Of a stretch of 64,000 nt of DNA, positions 34,385 to 49,300 are shown one piece after another. The position numbers and the translations under genes were made by a program. Source of the DNA: a virus; the IMG/VR virus record IMGVR_UViG_3300008113_005947, positions 1 to 64,000 of that record; one strand, 5' to 3'. Numbering within the stretch: the stretch's first letter is position 1; every line of letters begins with the position of its first letter. The notes under the pieces are model-generated. The model made no database searches. It was not told where the DNA came from and saw only the letters and a program-made list of their open reading frames with translations.

Positions 34385-37300
34385 TTATATATTTTTTATG
34401 AAGCCACCGCCAGTGCCACCACTACCCACTGTAGAAGGTGATGATACTACCGAAGAACCTATTTGTATTGGGCTAGACACATATACAGCATAACTATTTG
34501 TTCCGGATTGATGTAAATCGTTTCTTCCCCAGAAGTATAATGCATTGTTAGTATCAGTAATCAAACTGAATTCATTACCTGCACGAACTTGTGTCCAGCT
34601 ACCGGAAGCTACTACTACTGGACTACTATTTATTATTCCAGTTAAACCAGTATTCACTTGCACCGGGCTTGATTTATTTACAGTGGTATTATCACCCATC
34701 CCTCCGTATGTATTAAATCCCCAAAGCCATATTTGTGAGAATTTATCTATATAACCACCAACGTTGCCGCTTTGTGCTATACTAACAACATTACCTGATG
34801 CTGTTATTTGTACTGGACTACTGCGATATATCGTAGTATTATCACCTAATTCTCCTTGAAGATTATAGCCCCATGCCCATAAGTTATTATTGATATCTAT
34901 AGCAAATGCATTCTCTACATTAGTACCTTTAGATACTACTTGTTTAAATAAACTTGAACTTGCTACTTGTACTGGACTACTTCTACGAACAGTATTGTTA
35001 TCACCTACACCCCCGTTTTGACCAAGACCTGTAGCAAATATTTGTCCAGTAGCTCTTAAAAGATATATGTTATTGATGCTAGCTGCCACTTGTATATGCT
35101 TTTCAGTACCAATTTGATATGGACTACTTCTATCAATAGTAGTGTTGTCTCCCAACTGACCGTAAATATTTCTACCCCAAGACCAGGCTATGTTATCAGT
35201 ATCAAGTGCAACGGTGAAGCCACTATCGCTAACTGCAACTTGCAACCAACGTTTACTTGCAAATACTTGTACTGGGCTACTGCGTGATATAATAGTGGCA
35301 TCACCCAATTGACCAGCACTATTATCACCCCATGCCCACAATGTATTATCTGGTTTAATTGCAAAAACAAAAGTTTGTACATAAGTCGCGGCACAGACTG
35401 ATGCCCAAGAACCTGGTATTTGTACAGGGCTACTTCTAGCAATTCTATCTCCCTGTACTAATTGTCCTGCGGCGTTTTGGCCCCAGGCCCATAATGTATA
35501 ATTTGTTTTAATAGCATAAGTAGCGCCTGCTGTGGCGTAACTAGCGCAGTCAACTATAATCCAGCTTCCGCCACCGGATACCTGTACAGGACTACTACGT
35601 GTTATTGTAGTGTTATCTCCCAATACTCCATAATTGTTATAGCCGGTAGCCCATAATGTTCCGTCGTTTCTAATTGCATGTCTGACATAGCCACCACCAC
35701 CACTGCCGCCACTATATTGCCATCCTGCATTATTACCAGCACCAATACCAATTGGCATAGGATTTACTCCGGCTGAACTTCCCCATCCAAATAGTCTACT
35801 ATCTCTAGTTATGCCTAATGTATGACTATAACCAGCACTAACTTGTGACCAACTACTATTGCCTATTTGATTTATCCCTGCTATATAAGTTTGACTTAAG
35901 CCGCCAACAGTTATAGGTGTACTTGTTGTTGTCACCGTTGAGTTATCAGCTAATTGACCAAGACCGTCAGTTCCCCAGACATATAATAGACCATCAGTTT
36001 TCAGAGCCGTTACATAGGACGCTCCCACGCCCACCGTAATAAAACTTAAACCTATTGTAGTTCTAAGTTTGTTAGGATATATGAATGGATTTTGGCCTAC
36101 AGTATTAATTTGTACTGGGCCAGCAATTAATCCAGTAGTATTATTTCCTATATTACCTACTGGATTATTTCCCCATGCAAATAATAATCCATCACTTCTT
36201 ATAGCACTTACATAAATTGCATCATAATATGCAGTAGGCGTTCTACCTACAATTGGATAGGTATTATAGTTTGCAATTTTTGCGACTGATACTGCAATCC
36301 AGCTACTTGTTCCTATTTGCACAGGACTACTGCGATATATTGTAGTATTATTACCTAATTGACCATTGGGGCCATTATTTCCCCAAGCCCATAATGTAAA
36401 ATCTGCTTTAATAGCAAATGTTGTGCCACCACCAGTTGATACTGCAATCCAGCTACTTGTTCCTATTTGTACAGGACTAGAATAAAAAGCAAACGTATTT
36501 GCTGTATACACTGAATCAAGTTGAACTGGGCTACTTTTTGACACAACCGTGTTATCTCCGAGTTGACCCGTAAGACCATTGCCCCATACAAACAATCTGT
36601 TAGTAGTACCATCATTCAATAGACCGATAGCAACACCATTATTACCAGTACCAGACCCGATAGATACCCAACTACTTGTACCTATTTGCACAGGACTACT
36701 ACGTGTGATTGTAGTGCCATCACCTAGCTGACCAACATTACCAAGTCCCCAAGACCATATTGTACCAGTTGTTGTTCTAGCTATGTATGAGCCGGCGCTA
36801 CTAAAAATTGATACAATTTGTGTAAAGGAATACCCGGACATAATTTGCACTGGACTACTACGATACAATAGATGATTTGAATCATCTCCAAATTCTCCAT
36901 AATTATTCCATCCACCTATGTTGTATAATTGTCCTAATGTATTAATTGCGGCTTTAGTATATACTGCTATTGCTACACTACTCCAATTATTATTAGAACC
37001 AATTTGCACAGGGCTACTACGTGATACGGTAGTACCATCGCCTAATTGACCATACGTGTTATCACCCCATGCCCACAATGTACCATCAGTTTTTATTGCG
37101 AGTACACCTTGCGTCCCGGCGCCTTGTCCACCTTGGGCGGCAGCAGTAGTCCAGCTACCTAAAATTTGTACTGGTCTACTACGTGATATAGTATCATTTT
37201 GACCCAATTGTCCGTATAAATTTTGACCCCACGCCCACAATGTGTTGTCATCCATTATAGCTATCTGCATTGCTCCAGAATCTGCACCAACACTAAATAT

Positions 37301-40300
37301 CTGCGTCCAACTTGTACCATTAGTACCTATTTGCACAGGACTACTACGAGCGATAGTAGTACCATCACCAAATTGACCTACGTTACTATTTCTACCACCT
37401 ATAGAAATTAAAAATCCCTTTGTAGTAATAGCAAATACTGCGATGCCGCCGTCATTGGTCGGAGTACCACTAGATGCTAAAACATACGATGTAGTAGCAC
37501 TTAATTGTACAGGGCTACTACGATTTAATGTATCATTTAATCCAAGTGCTCCTGTCAGATTTCTGCCCCATACGTAAAGTAAATTGTTTCTTATAGCTGT
37601 AGAAATAGTACCGGCTACAGCATAACTCCAAGTATCACTACCCATTTGTACTGGACTACTGCGGCTTATTGTTGTATTATCACCTAATTGCCCATATGAA
37701 TTATTTCCCCATGTCCATACTGTACCATCTGTTGCTAAAGCTAATGTATACTGGCCAGTACCAGATCCGTCTTGACTTCCCATTGTAGCCATAATCCAAC
37801 TATTAGCCGTTCCTACTTGTACCGGGCTACTACGGCGTATTGTTGTATTAGTACCTAATTCTCCTTGAGTATTTTCTCCGCATACATATAACTTACCTAA
37901 AATGTCAATCATTCTAAAGCCTTCACCGGCCGCTATAAAAGTAAAACTACTAGTAGTCATAATTTGAATCGGGCTTGATTTATTAACAAAGGTGTTATCA
38001 CCCAGCTGTCCATTATTATTAAGTCCCCATACAAATAATTGACCTAATTTGTTTATAGCTGCCATACCACCTAAACTATTGCCACCAGATACAGCAAGTT
38101 TTGACCAAATTGCTAATGCACCTATTTGTACAGGGCTACTACGATTTACTGTAGTGCCATCACCTACTTGCCCAAATGAATTGCTTCCCCAACCCCATAA
38201 GGTGCCATCTATTCGTATGGCATGGGCGCAGCCTGCGGCAGCACTAATCACAAGCCAACTACTAGTACCTACTTGTACTGGGCTACTACGTGATATAATA
38301 TCATTTTGACCTAGCTGGAGACCTGCTCCCCAGGCCCAAATACTACCATCATACCTTAATCCCATAGTAAGTGCGTTACCTGCAGATATATCTTTCCATA
38401 TGTTAGGATTTAAAATTTGTACTGGTTGACTGCGATTTATAGTTGTACCATCACCTAATTGACCCTGGTTATTATAACCCCATGACCATAAATTATATGA
38501 AGTATCAATAGCTAGTTTATGCCCAGTACTAGTGTAATTTGTAGATGCTAATTGTAACCAACTACCACCCACTTGTACAGGATTACTTCTGTTAATAGTA
38601 TCATTCTGACCTAATTGTCCGTATACATTACCACCCCATACATATAATTGTTTTGTTGAGTTAAGAATGTACCCGCCGGAATTGTAGTCACGCAAAGTAT
38701 CACCGGCAACTATACCTAAGCTACCAAAATAATTGCTTCCCCAACCCCATAATGTACCGTCTGGTTTAATACCAAAACTATTTCTAGCTCCAGCTGAAAT
38801 CACACTCCAACTACTTGTGCCTATTTGCGTTGGACTGCTTATTAAATTATTTGATGTAGCGGCTATTACAGTAAAATCAAAATCCACTGCAACAGGCCAT
38901 GATTGATTAGTGGTGATTCCTATTACACCTACTGGTGGATTGCCCCATGCAAATAATTGTCCATCTGGTGCAATAGCATGAGATTTTAAATATCCTGCAC
39001 TAACATATGACCATTCATTTCCACCAACACCTACATAAAAATTATTTGCAGCCACTCCACCAATAGTTGAAACTTGTACAGGGCTACTGCGATTAGATAA
39101 TGATGAGTCACCTAGTTGACCACTAGTGTTTAATCCCCAAGCCCATAATGTATTATCTGCACGTATTGCTACATTATGTGATAACCCTGCAGATATCATT
39201 TTCCATGAAGGTAGCATTATCAAAGTACCAACTTGTACTGGACTACTACGGCTAATTGTGGTATTATCACCCAGTTGACCTACAGCATTAATACCCCAAG
39301 TCCATATTGTGTTGTCTTGTCTGAGTGCCATTGTGTGAGAGCCACCTACGGATATCTGAGTCCAACTACTTGTACCTATTTGTATTGGACTGCTACGATT
39401 TAATGTATCGCCAAAGCCAAGTTGACCCACTGCATTATTTCCCCAAGTCCATAATCTACCTACAGTGTCAATAGCACCTACGTGCAATGCTCCAGTAGTA
39501 ATTAATGTATTTGTTCCTATGCTTGTAGGTAAGACTGTAAAGCTAAACCCTGTAAGAATCTGTACGGGACTACTACGATTAATTGTAGTGTTATCTCCTA
39601 ACTGTCCATTGGCATTATATCCCCATGCATATAGTTGACCTGATGTATTAATTGCGTATGTTGTCGCTCCCGCAATGACTCTAAACCAATTAGCTAATGC
39701 ACCTATTTGTACTGGGCTTGATTTTGAATTAACCGTATTGTCACCTAAACCACCTACATTATTGTATCCCCAACCCCATAGTGTACCATCTGTTCTGATA
39801 CCTAGCATGTTGCTATGACCTATAGTCACTGATGTCCAGCTACCTGCTAGTTGTACAGGGCTACTACGATTTATCGTGTCACCAAAGCCTAATTGACCTG
39901 CAGTATTAAGACCCCAAACAAACAATCTACGTGAAGAAGTAATTGCGTACCCTACGCCATCTGCTGAGTTAGTACCAGTCTCAACGTATATTTCAGGTGC
40001 AGTATTATTGCCTAACTGACTTGTAGTATTTTCTCCCCAACCATATAATAGACCTTGGGTATTCAATGCAAAGGCATGATAATTTCCTGCAATTACTTGA
40101 TTGAAACTGGTTGTATTATTAATTTTATTAGGTACTGCTGTGTACAAAATAGATGATGTACCTATTTGTACAGGACTACTTCTTGTGATTGTAGTACCAT
40201 CACCAAGTTGGCCGTTAGAATTAATCCCAAACGCATCAAGCATGTAATTTGATTTTAACGCTAACCCAAAAGTTGAGCCAAAAGTAAATGTACCTATCTG

Positions 40301-43300
40301 AGTATAACTTGATGCCCAACGTAGTTGTGTTGGACTTGATTTACTAACTGTAGTATTATCACCCAACTGCCCGTATGTATTAACTCCCCAGGCGTATAAT
40401 AAACCAGATGCATCTATTATCCATGTCGCTTGTTCGTTATTACATGCTATTGCTAACAAAGGCATATTATATGGGAATAAGCTACTTGATAAACTAGCAC
40501 TTCCGACTTGTACAGGGCTACTACGGTCTACTGAAGTACCATCACTAAAACTATAATTATTATTACGACCCCAAGCCCACACAGAACTATTAGTTCTTAT
40601 ACCTATCATGTTTGTAGTAGCCCATACACTAGTCCAACTACCTGTAATTTGAGTTGGATTACTTCGATTCAATGTATCATTAACACCCAATGATCCAACA
40701 CTATTATTTCCCCATGCATACAATGTACCAATGGTTGTTATAGCTGCCATTTGATTTACACCCAATGACATTTGATTTAATGCTAAACCACCTGCTACCT
40801 GTACAGGACTACTTCTACTTACAGTACTGTTATCACCTAACTGACCACTATCATTAGCACCCATAGCCCATATTACATTTCCCGTTGTGCCTGCTGCCTT
40901 GAAATTGTTACTATATGTATAGTTAGGTAAGAAACTCCAAGTTGTTAATAATCCTACTTGTGTGGGAGCACTTCTATTAGCCGTATCTCCCAATCCCAAT
41001 GATCCTGTGCTATTGTTGCCCCAAGTATATAATGTTCCTGTACTAGTAACAGCAATGCCATGACCTATTTGTGTCCAACTGACACTAGGAGAAGTAATTT
41101 GTACCGGATTACTTTTGTTTATTGTGGTATTATCACCTATTGCGCCCGAACTATTATCACCCCAAATATATAAATTATTAGTGCTAGTTGTTAATGCAAA
41201 TGCAGTTGATCCGTTAGTTCTTACAACTTTAGTCCAAGTATTCAATGTACCAACTTGTACTGGGCTACTTCTATCAATCGTATCATTTAATCCAAGTTGT
41301 CCAAGATTATTTCTACCCCAAGCCCATAATGTTCCAGTTGTTGAACCTACAATCATTTTAATTGCTAATGTCCAATCGGTGCCTCCACCTACCTGTGCCC
41401 ATGAACTACCACCAACTTGTACAGGGCTACTACGTGATATGGTTGTTCCATCACCGAATTGACCTGAATTATTATTTCCCCATGCCCATAATGTATAATC
41501 ATTTTTAATAGCGTAAGTATAATTATTGGCTGATTTAACACTTATCCAACTTGAAGCACTACCATCGAATGTAGGCAATTGTGTGGGACTATAAGCAATA
41601 GTAGCATCAGTACCAGCTAAGACTACAGGACTACTCTTATTAACAGTAGTGGTGTCACCAAGTAGGCCTGTGCTATTTACACCCCATACATAAGCTAATC
41701 CGCTAGCTGATGGCCAGAAACAACCAAATGTATATCTAGTCCAAGTTGTATAATCTCTAAATCTTACTCCGCCCAACAATGTTATTGTGTTAGATGTTGT
41801 TGCAACTCCTGTCCAATTGGCTGCGCCACTCATACTACCCCAGTAGTATAAGAAATTATTTTGAGACAATGCAAATGCACCATAGTACCAGCCGTATACA
41901 GCTTTCCATGATGTTGTAATAGATGATCCTATTTGTACAGGGCTTGACGCATCAGTTGAAGTATCATCACCAATATATCCACCGGTTGCACCTTGATTAT
42001 TTCTGCCCCATCCCCACATAGTGCCATCAGTTTTAATACCGTACATATTAAAGTTGCCAGTATTGCCAGCACCATTCATACTTACCATAGTCCAACTACC
42101 TGCAATTTGCACTGGACTACTACGTGATATAGTACTATTATCTCCTAATTGACCATACGTGTTAACACCCCATGTCCATAACGTACTATCAGTTTTAATT
42201 GCGGCTACTTGATTGCTTGCAGGATTAGTATATAATGCTAACCAAGTTGTATCACTACCTATTTGTACAGGGCTTGATTTACTAACATTAGTGTTATCAC
42301 CTATTACACCATCAGTATTAACTCCCCAGCCCCATAGTTGACCTAGCGAATTTATAGCGTGTGCACCGGCATACCAACCGTCTGTGTTTGTCCAATTAGT
42401 TTTAACACCTATTTGTACAGGACTACTACGTGATATAGTAGTTCCGTCACCTAACGTTCCACCTGTAGCATTTCCCCAACCCCATAATGTTCCATCGACT
42501 CTGATAGCATGAATATGATTTACACCTATACTTACTTGTGTCCATAAAGAACTTCCTATTTGTATTGGACTTGATTTACTAACGGTAGTGTTATCACCTA
42601 ACTCACCTGAACTATTGTCCCCCACTGCCCACAATGTTAAATTGCCTTTAATCCATTGTGTAAATCCTTTTGTAAATGTGTTAGTATCAAATCCACCTTT
42701 GCTAGCAATACTTTGATAATCAGCACCTTGCAATAATCCTAAAGAACCACTAGAAGCTGTTCCCCATGTAAACAATCTACTATTACTATCAATTGCAAAC
42801 ATATTATTATTGCCAGCAGACACAGTAGACCAATTGCTATTTCCTAGTTGAGTAGGACTCATTATCATCTTTCTAGGTCCACTAGCTACTAATGTAGGCA
42901 CGCTTTTACTAACAGCAGTATTATCACCTAATTCGCCACTTGTGCCCAAGCCCATAGAATACAATAATGAATCTTTGATAAACATTATAGTAGTTTGTGT
43001 TAAGAAATTACTATAATTATTAGAAAGTAAGAAAGTTCCACCTGAACCCATAGATGTTATTTGTACAGGACTACTACGTGATGTAGTAGTACCATCACCT
43101 AACTGACCACTAGTGTTTAATCCCCAAGCCCACAGTGTATTATCGGTACTACGCACAGCTAGGATACTTTGAGAATATACTCCAATTTGTGAAAAACTAT
43201 TACCTGTTCCTATTTGTATCGGACTACTCTTGTTAACTGTAGTACTATCACCTATCATACCGTCATTATTATATCCAGTACCCCATAATGTTCCATCAGT

Positions 43301-46300
43301 TTTTAATAGGTATGTAGTATATCCCTCATTTGACCCTATTGCGGTATAACTTCCTGCAAGTTGTATAGGACTACTCTTATTGACAATTGTTCCGTCACCC
43401 AATTGACCAGCACTATTGCCTCCCCATGTATATACTGTGCCGTCAGTTCTTAATCCAACTGAATGACTCAGGCCTAAAGAAATCTGACTCCAGCTACCTG
43501 AAATTTGTACAGGGCTACTACGACTAATCGTATCACCTAGACCTAGTTGTCCTAAATTATTATATCCCCAAGTCCATAATGTAGCATCATCTTTTATGAC
43601 CATAGTACGGAATTGTGATGTAGCAACTTGTGTAAAACTAGAACCTGCAAATATTTGTTGAATCTCATGTGCTGTGTTTACCCCAACCTGAGTCCAACTA
43701 CTTTGTGTTGCGGCATTCCCTAAACCAAGTTCAGATGTTGCATTATAACCAGCCGCATATAATTTATTGTCAGTAAGTGTCATTGTAGTACCACTTAATC
43801 CACCAAGTGATACTTTTTGCACGTTAGTTCTCATTTGTGCAGGATATCCTCTTGACACAGTTGTACCATCTCCATACTGAGACCAGGTATTATTTCCTAC
43901 CATCCATAATGAATTATCTGCTCTTATTAATGCTACATAACTAGAACCAGCAGATGTAACTTGTATCCAACTACTAGTACCTACCTGTACAGGGCTACTA
44001 CGTGAAGCATCAATACCAACTTGTGTTGGGCCACTTCTATTCGTATTAGTTGTACTACCTAAAAGTGCCCCAATACCCCATAGTTCTAATGCATATTGGT
44101 CTCCCCATAAAATAGCATTAGCCTGTCCGACACCATATTTGTGAGGTAGGGTAATAGCATTCAATTGAGTAAATGATGTAGGATATATTGCAGACATTTG
44201 TACTGGACTGCTACGTGAAATAATAGTATTATCACCTACTTGACCCCAAATATTCCATCCCCATGCCCAAAGAGTATTATCTATTCTCAATGCACTAACT
44301 AAGAATTGACCAGTTTGCACTTGACTCCAACTACTTGTTCCCACTTGTGAAGGACTGCTACGATTTAGTGTATCACCAAACCCCAACTGCCCTACGTTAT
44401 TAATACCCCAAGTATATAATCTACCTAGATTATCTATAGCCACACTACTATCCCATGCGGTACCTATAGCTACATATGATACTGAAGATGTTATTTGTAC
44501 TGGACTACTTCTATTAATAGTAGTGCCATCACCCAACTGACCACTAGTGTTTAATCCCCATGCCCATAGTTTAGAGTTACTATCAAGAGCCACAAAAAAA
44601 CTTTGACCTGCATGAACATCTATCCAACTATTACCTATACCTATTTGCACAGGTTGACTACGTGTTACCGTATCACCAAAACCCAATTGTCCTACGTTAT
44701 TTCTACCACTAGTAAATAAATTAAAGGCGGTATTTATATATGCGGCTTCAGTGTTTCCTATGGCTGCTCTGCGATAATTACCGCCTCCGCCAATGTTAAC
44801 AGGACTGGATCTAGATATAGTTTCATTAGTTCCAAACTGTCCATACTGATTGTTTCCCCAACCCCATAATGAAGTATCACTACGTATGGCAGCTACAGCA
44901 CTTCCACCGGCAGCAATAAAAGTATAACTTGCACCAGTATGAATTTGTATAGGTGACAAACGTTGTACAGTTAAACCATCACCTAACACTCCTGACTCAT
45001 TGGTGCCCCAAGAATATAATCTTCCTAACCTATCGGCAGCTATTGCTGAGTTACCTAAAGTAAATGCTATAGTGTTCCATGCTATACCTGATGCAATTGT
45101 TGGCGCGGCACTTGTAGCCGCGCTAGTGCTTACGCCTGCACCCCATGTAAATAATTTATAATCAGTATTGATAGCAAAAACGTTTTGTGTAGCACCAGAG
45201 CCACCAATAAATAACCAGCTACCTGCAATTTGTACTGGACTACTTCTTGTGATTGTGGTGCTATCCCCTAATTGACCTAATGAATTCATACCCCAAGCCC
45301 ATAGTGTATTATCACTACGGATAGCTAATGTAGTATTATTATTTCCGTCAGTAGTCGCTACAAGTACAACTGAGCTCCACTTGTATGCACCAAGTTGTAC
45401 CGGACTACTACGATTAATTGTACTTCCGTCACCCAGTTGACCATTATTGTTTAATCCCCAAGAAAACAAATATCCATCTTTTCTAATTGCTAAGGTGGTA
45501 TTTGCGCCTAGTGTTACTTGAGTCCAACTACTTGTTCCTATTCTAGTAATCCAACTTTTATTAACAGTAGTGCCATCACCGATTTGTCCGCTAGCGTTAT
45601 AACCCCAAACAAATAATGTGCCGTTACTATTAATTGCAGCCATGTGGAAGGCACCGGGCATGGCAGTTGCAATAGAATTCCAATTAGTAAAGAATAGACT
45701 ATTAGTAGGTCTAAAACTTAAAGTATTATCATATGTAACAACTGTTGGGCTTGCTTGTGGTGTCGCCGTAGTACCTATACCCATTTGTCCAAAACTATTA
45801 TTACCCCATGCAAACAATACCCCATCATTACGTAATGCATATGTACTCTGATATCCTACAGTTACGCTAGTCCAAGAATAAGTTTGTTCAGGTATTGTAT
45901 AATAATTTTCACCACTACTATTATTAGTATTAGATGTTCCCCATGCAAACAATTTACCAGTATTTGTTATAGCATATGTTCCCCTAGTACTTGCCGCAAC
46001 TTTAGAAAATTTAAGGTCAGTGTTTATCGCTAATCCTACTTGTGTGGGGCTAGAAACACTAGCTATAACAGGATCATATATATTTCCACCATATCTTAAT
46101 TGGTTAAGTAATTGGGCCCAAGTCCAAAGAGTGCCGTCTGAATCAATAGCATATTGTCCATTATTTGCCGAGTAACCGATGCCACCACTAAAAATCCATG
46201 ATAGAGGATTATATGTACCTAGTTGGCCACCTACATTCGACCCCCAAGTATATAATTTATTATTTCTTATACCTATGCCTGAATTCGAATGCACACTAAT

Positions 46301-49300
46301 CATAGTCCAAGAACTATTAGAAACTTGTACTGGTGTGAAATTTTTTCTATATATTAATGGGTACCCAGATTGTCCATAATCAGTGGTTGCCCACGCCCAA
46401 TTAAATAATGTTCCGTCATTTTTTATTAAAGTTATCCAATTTGGTGAGCTGAATGCATATCCTGTCACATCTATAAAACTACCAGACAAAGCAGTAAGTT
46501 GCACTGGGCTACTACGTGATATAGTAGTGCCATCTCCTAATTGATTAAGTGAGCTTCCACTAGCACCCCATGACCATACAGTACCATTAGTTTGTAAACC
46601 TATAGTTACAGTTCCTATAGGAACTACTTTACTCCATGTATACTGGGCTCCTATTTGTACTGGACTGCTACGTGATATAGTATCATTTAGTCCTAATTCT
46701 TTAGCACCCCATGCATATAATTCACCAGCTGAATTAATTGCTGTTGCAAAACTCATACCTGCACTTATAGCAGACCACGATTGATTTACTGTTTGAGTTA
46801 TTTGTACAGGACTACTACGAGGGAATCCATCACCATATCCTAATTGTCCTGAACTATTTTGTCCCCATGCAAATAAACTTCCGAATGGATCTATAGCTAA
46901 TGCAAAATTTTCTCCGGCTGCAACTGATGTCCAATAACTAGTACCTATTTGTACTGGACTACTACGTTGTATTGTAGTACTATCACCTAATTGTCCGTAC
47001 CAATTATCTCCACCAACACCCCATAATGTACCGTCTAGACGTATTTGATATTGAGTAAGACCTCCGCCTGTTGCTAATTGTATCCAGCTATGTGTACCGT
47101 TAATGCCCGATTCGGCTGTAGCAAGAGTTCTAAATCCGGCTATTATCCAAAGTGATCCGTCAGTTTGTATTCCGAAATTAGCTCCAAAGGTAGAGGAATC
47201 ATTGCTTGCAATAGCAATACTTTGCCAATTAGATGCACCAATTTGTACAGGACTACTCCTACTTACAAAAGTTCCGTCTCCTAAGTAACCAGCTGATGAT
47301 CCCCATGCAAATAATTTATTGTCTGACCGTATTGCAAAAACTGACCCTGCAATTGAGTTTGGACCTGTTGCTCCAAACACACTTTTCCAACTATTATTAC
47401 CTACTTGGGTTAGTGTGTTCCTATTTACTGTATCATTTAAACCTAATTGACCATAAGTATTGGGCCCTGCACTAAATAAAATACCATCATATCTTATTGC
47501 ATAGATGTTAGCGGGGCCGCAACCTATTTGAATCCAACTATCATTTGAAATTTGTACTGGGCTACTACGATTGATAGTACTTCCGTCACCTAAATTTCCA
47601 CCTCCATTCCATCCCCATGCAAAAAGAAAACCTGTATTAGCTTCTAAAGCAATTACATGTAATGAGCCGGTATCTACTTTACTAAATGTTCTGCTAGATG
47701 CAATTTGAACTGGACTACTACGGTTAGCTATACTATTATCACCTACAGAACCATAAAAATTATATCCCCATGCATACAATCTACCTGCTGAATCTAAAGC
47801 AACAGTAAAGTTTTGGCTATTTCTTACAAAACTCCAATTATTATTAGTACCAATCTGTATAGGACTACTACGAGTTATAGTGGTTCCGTCACCTAACTGA
47901 CCTTCAAAATTTCTACCCCAGCCCCACAATGTACCGTTTGTTTTGATAGCCATTAAATGAGATTCACCCGCCGATATAACAGACCATGATGCTATATCTG
48001 TTATATTATTTCTTGCAAGTTGACCAAATTGATTATTACCACTAGAAAATAATAATCCATTAATATCTATTCCTAATGAAAAATTATTTCCCGCGGATAC
48101 AACATTCCAACTACTTGTCCCAACTTGTAATGGGCTATTTGTTGATGTTACCGTGTTTAAGAACAATTGACCCTGATTATTATTCCCCCAAGCCCATAAT
48201 GTTTTATCACTGCGAATTGCTAACGTATGATTAGTACCTGCACTTATTGCTGTCCAACTACTTGTTCCAAGTTGTGTTGGACTATTAAACAATAATGTTC
48301 CACCTACTTGTACCGGGCTAGACCTAGTTGAACCTGCAGTAACTAGACCCGAAATAATATAATTATCGCCCTGACCACTGTCACCTCCCCAGGCCCATAA
48401 ATTGTAAGAGGTATCAAGTGCCATCATACCGCGTTGGGTGTTAACTAACTGAAGCCAATTTGAAGTTCCGAGTACTTGAGTAGGATTTGATTTATTAATA
48501 GTAGTACCATCACCTAGTTGACCAAAAGTCGAATTAAGTCCCCATCCTATTACTTTTCCTGAACTATCAATAGCAGAATGATGACTTTGTGTAGATTTTA
48601 CTGCTACGCTAGAAACACCATTAGCTATTTGTACAGGATCACTTCTTGAAATTACTGTTCCATCACCTACTGTGCCTATAATATTAGTGCCCCAACCATA
48701 TAATGTACGATTGGTATTTAAAGCATAAGAATTATTTAAGCCAGCACCAACACCACTCCAATTAGATAAAAATCCTAACTGTACAGGGGTGCTACGACTT
48801 ATAATGTTACCGTGACCTAATTCACCATTAAGATTGTAACCATGTGACCACAATGTTCTATCATTTCTTATTGCTAATGTGAATTCAAGACCTAATGCAA
48901 CATCATTAAATTTGACACTTACTGAAACTTGTACAGGGCTACTTCTAGCAATAAGAGTGTTGTCTCCAATTTGACCAGCACTGTTTGACCCCCACATAAA
49001 AAGATTACTGTTTACGTCAATTGCCGCTGTAGTTCCCTGTCCCAAACTAGTGTTTCCGGGATTGGCTCTTACTAATGTCCAACTACTTGATCCTACTTGA
49101 ACTGGACTTGACTTACTAACAGTAGTATTGTCCCCTAGTTGTCCTTGTGCATTATAACCCCAACTGAATAATCTACCATTTATATCTATTGCAAAGGAAG
49201 TGCTAGGACCGGCAGCTATGAAAGACCAACTGCTATTTCCTATTTGCACTGGGCTAATACTATTACTAACATCACCTTTACCCAACTGACCTGTAGTATT

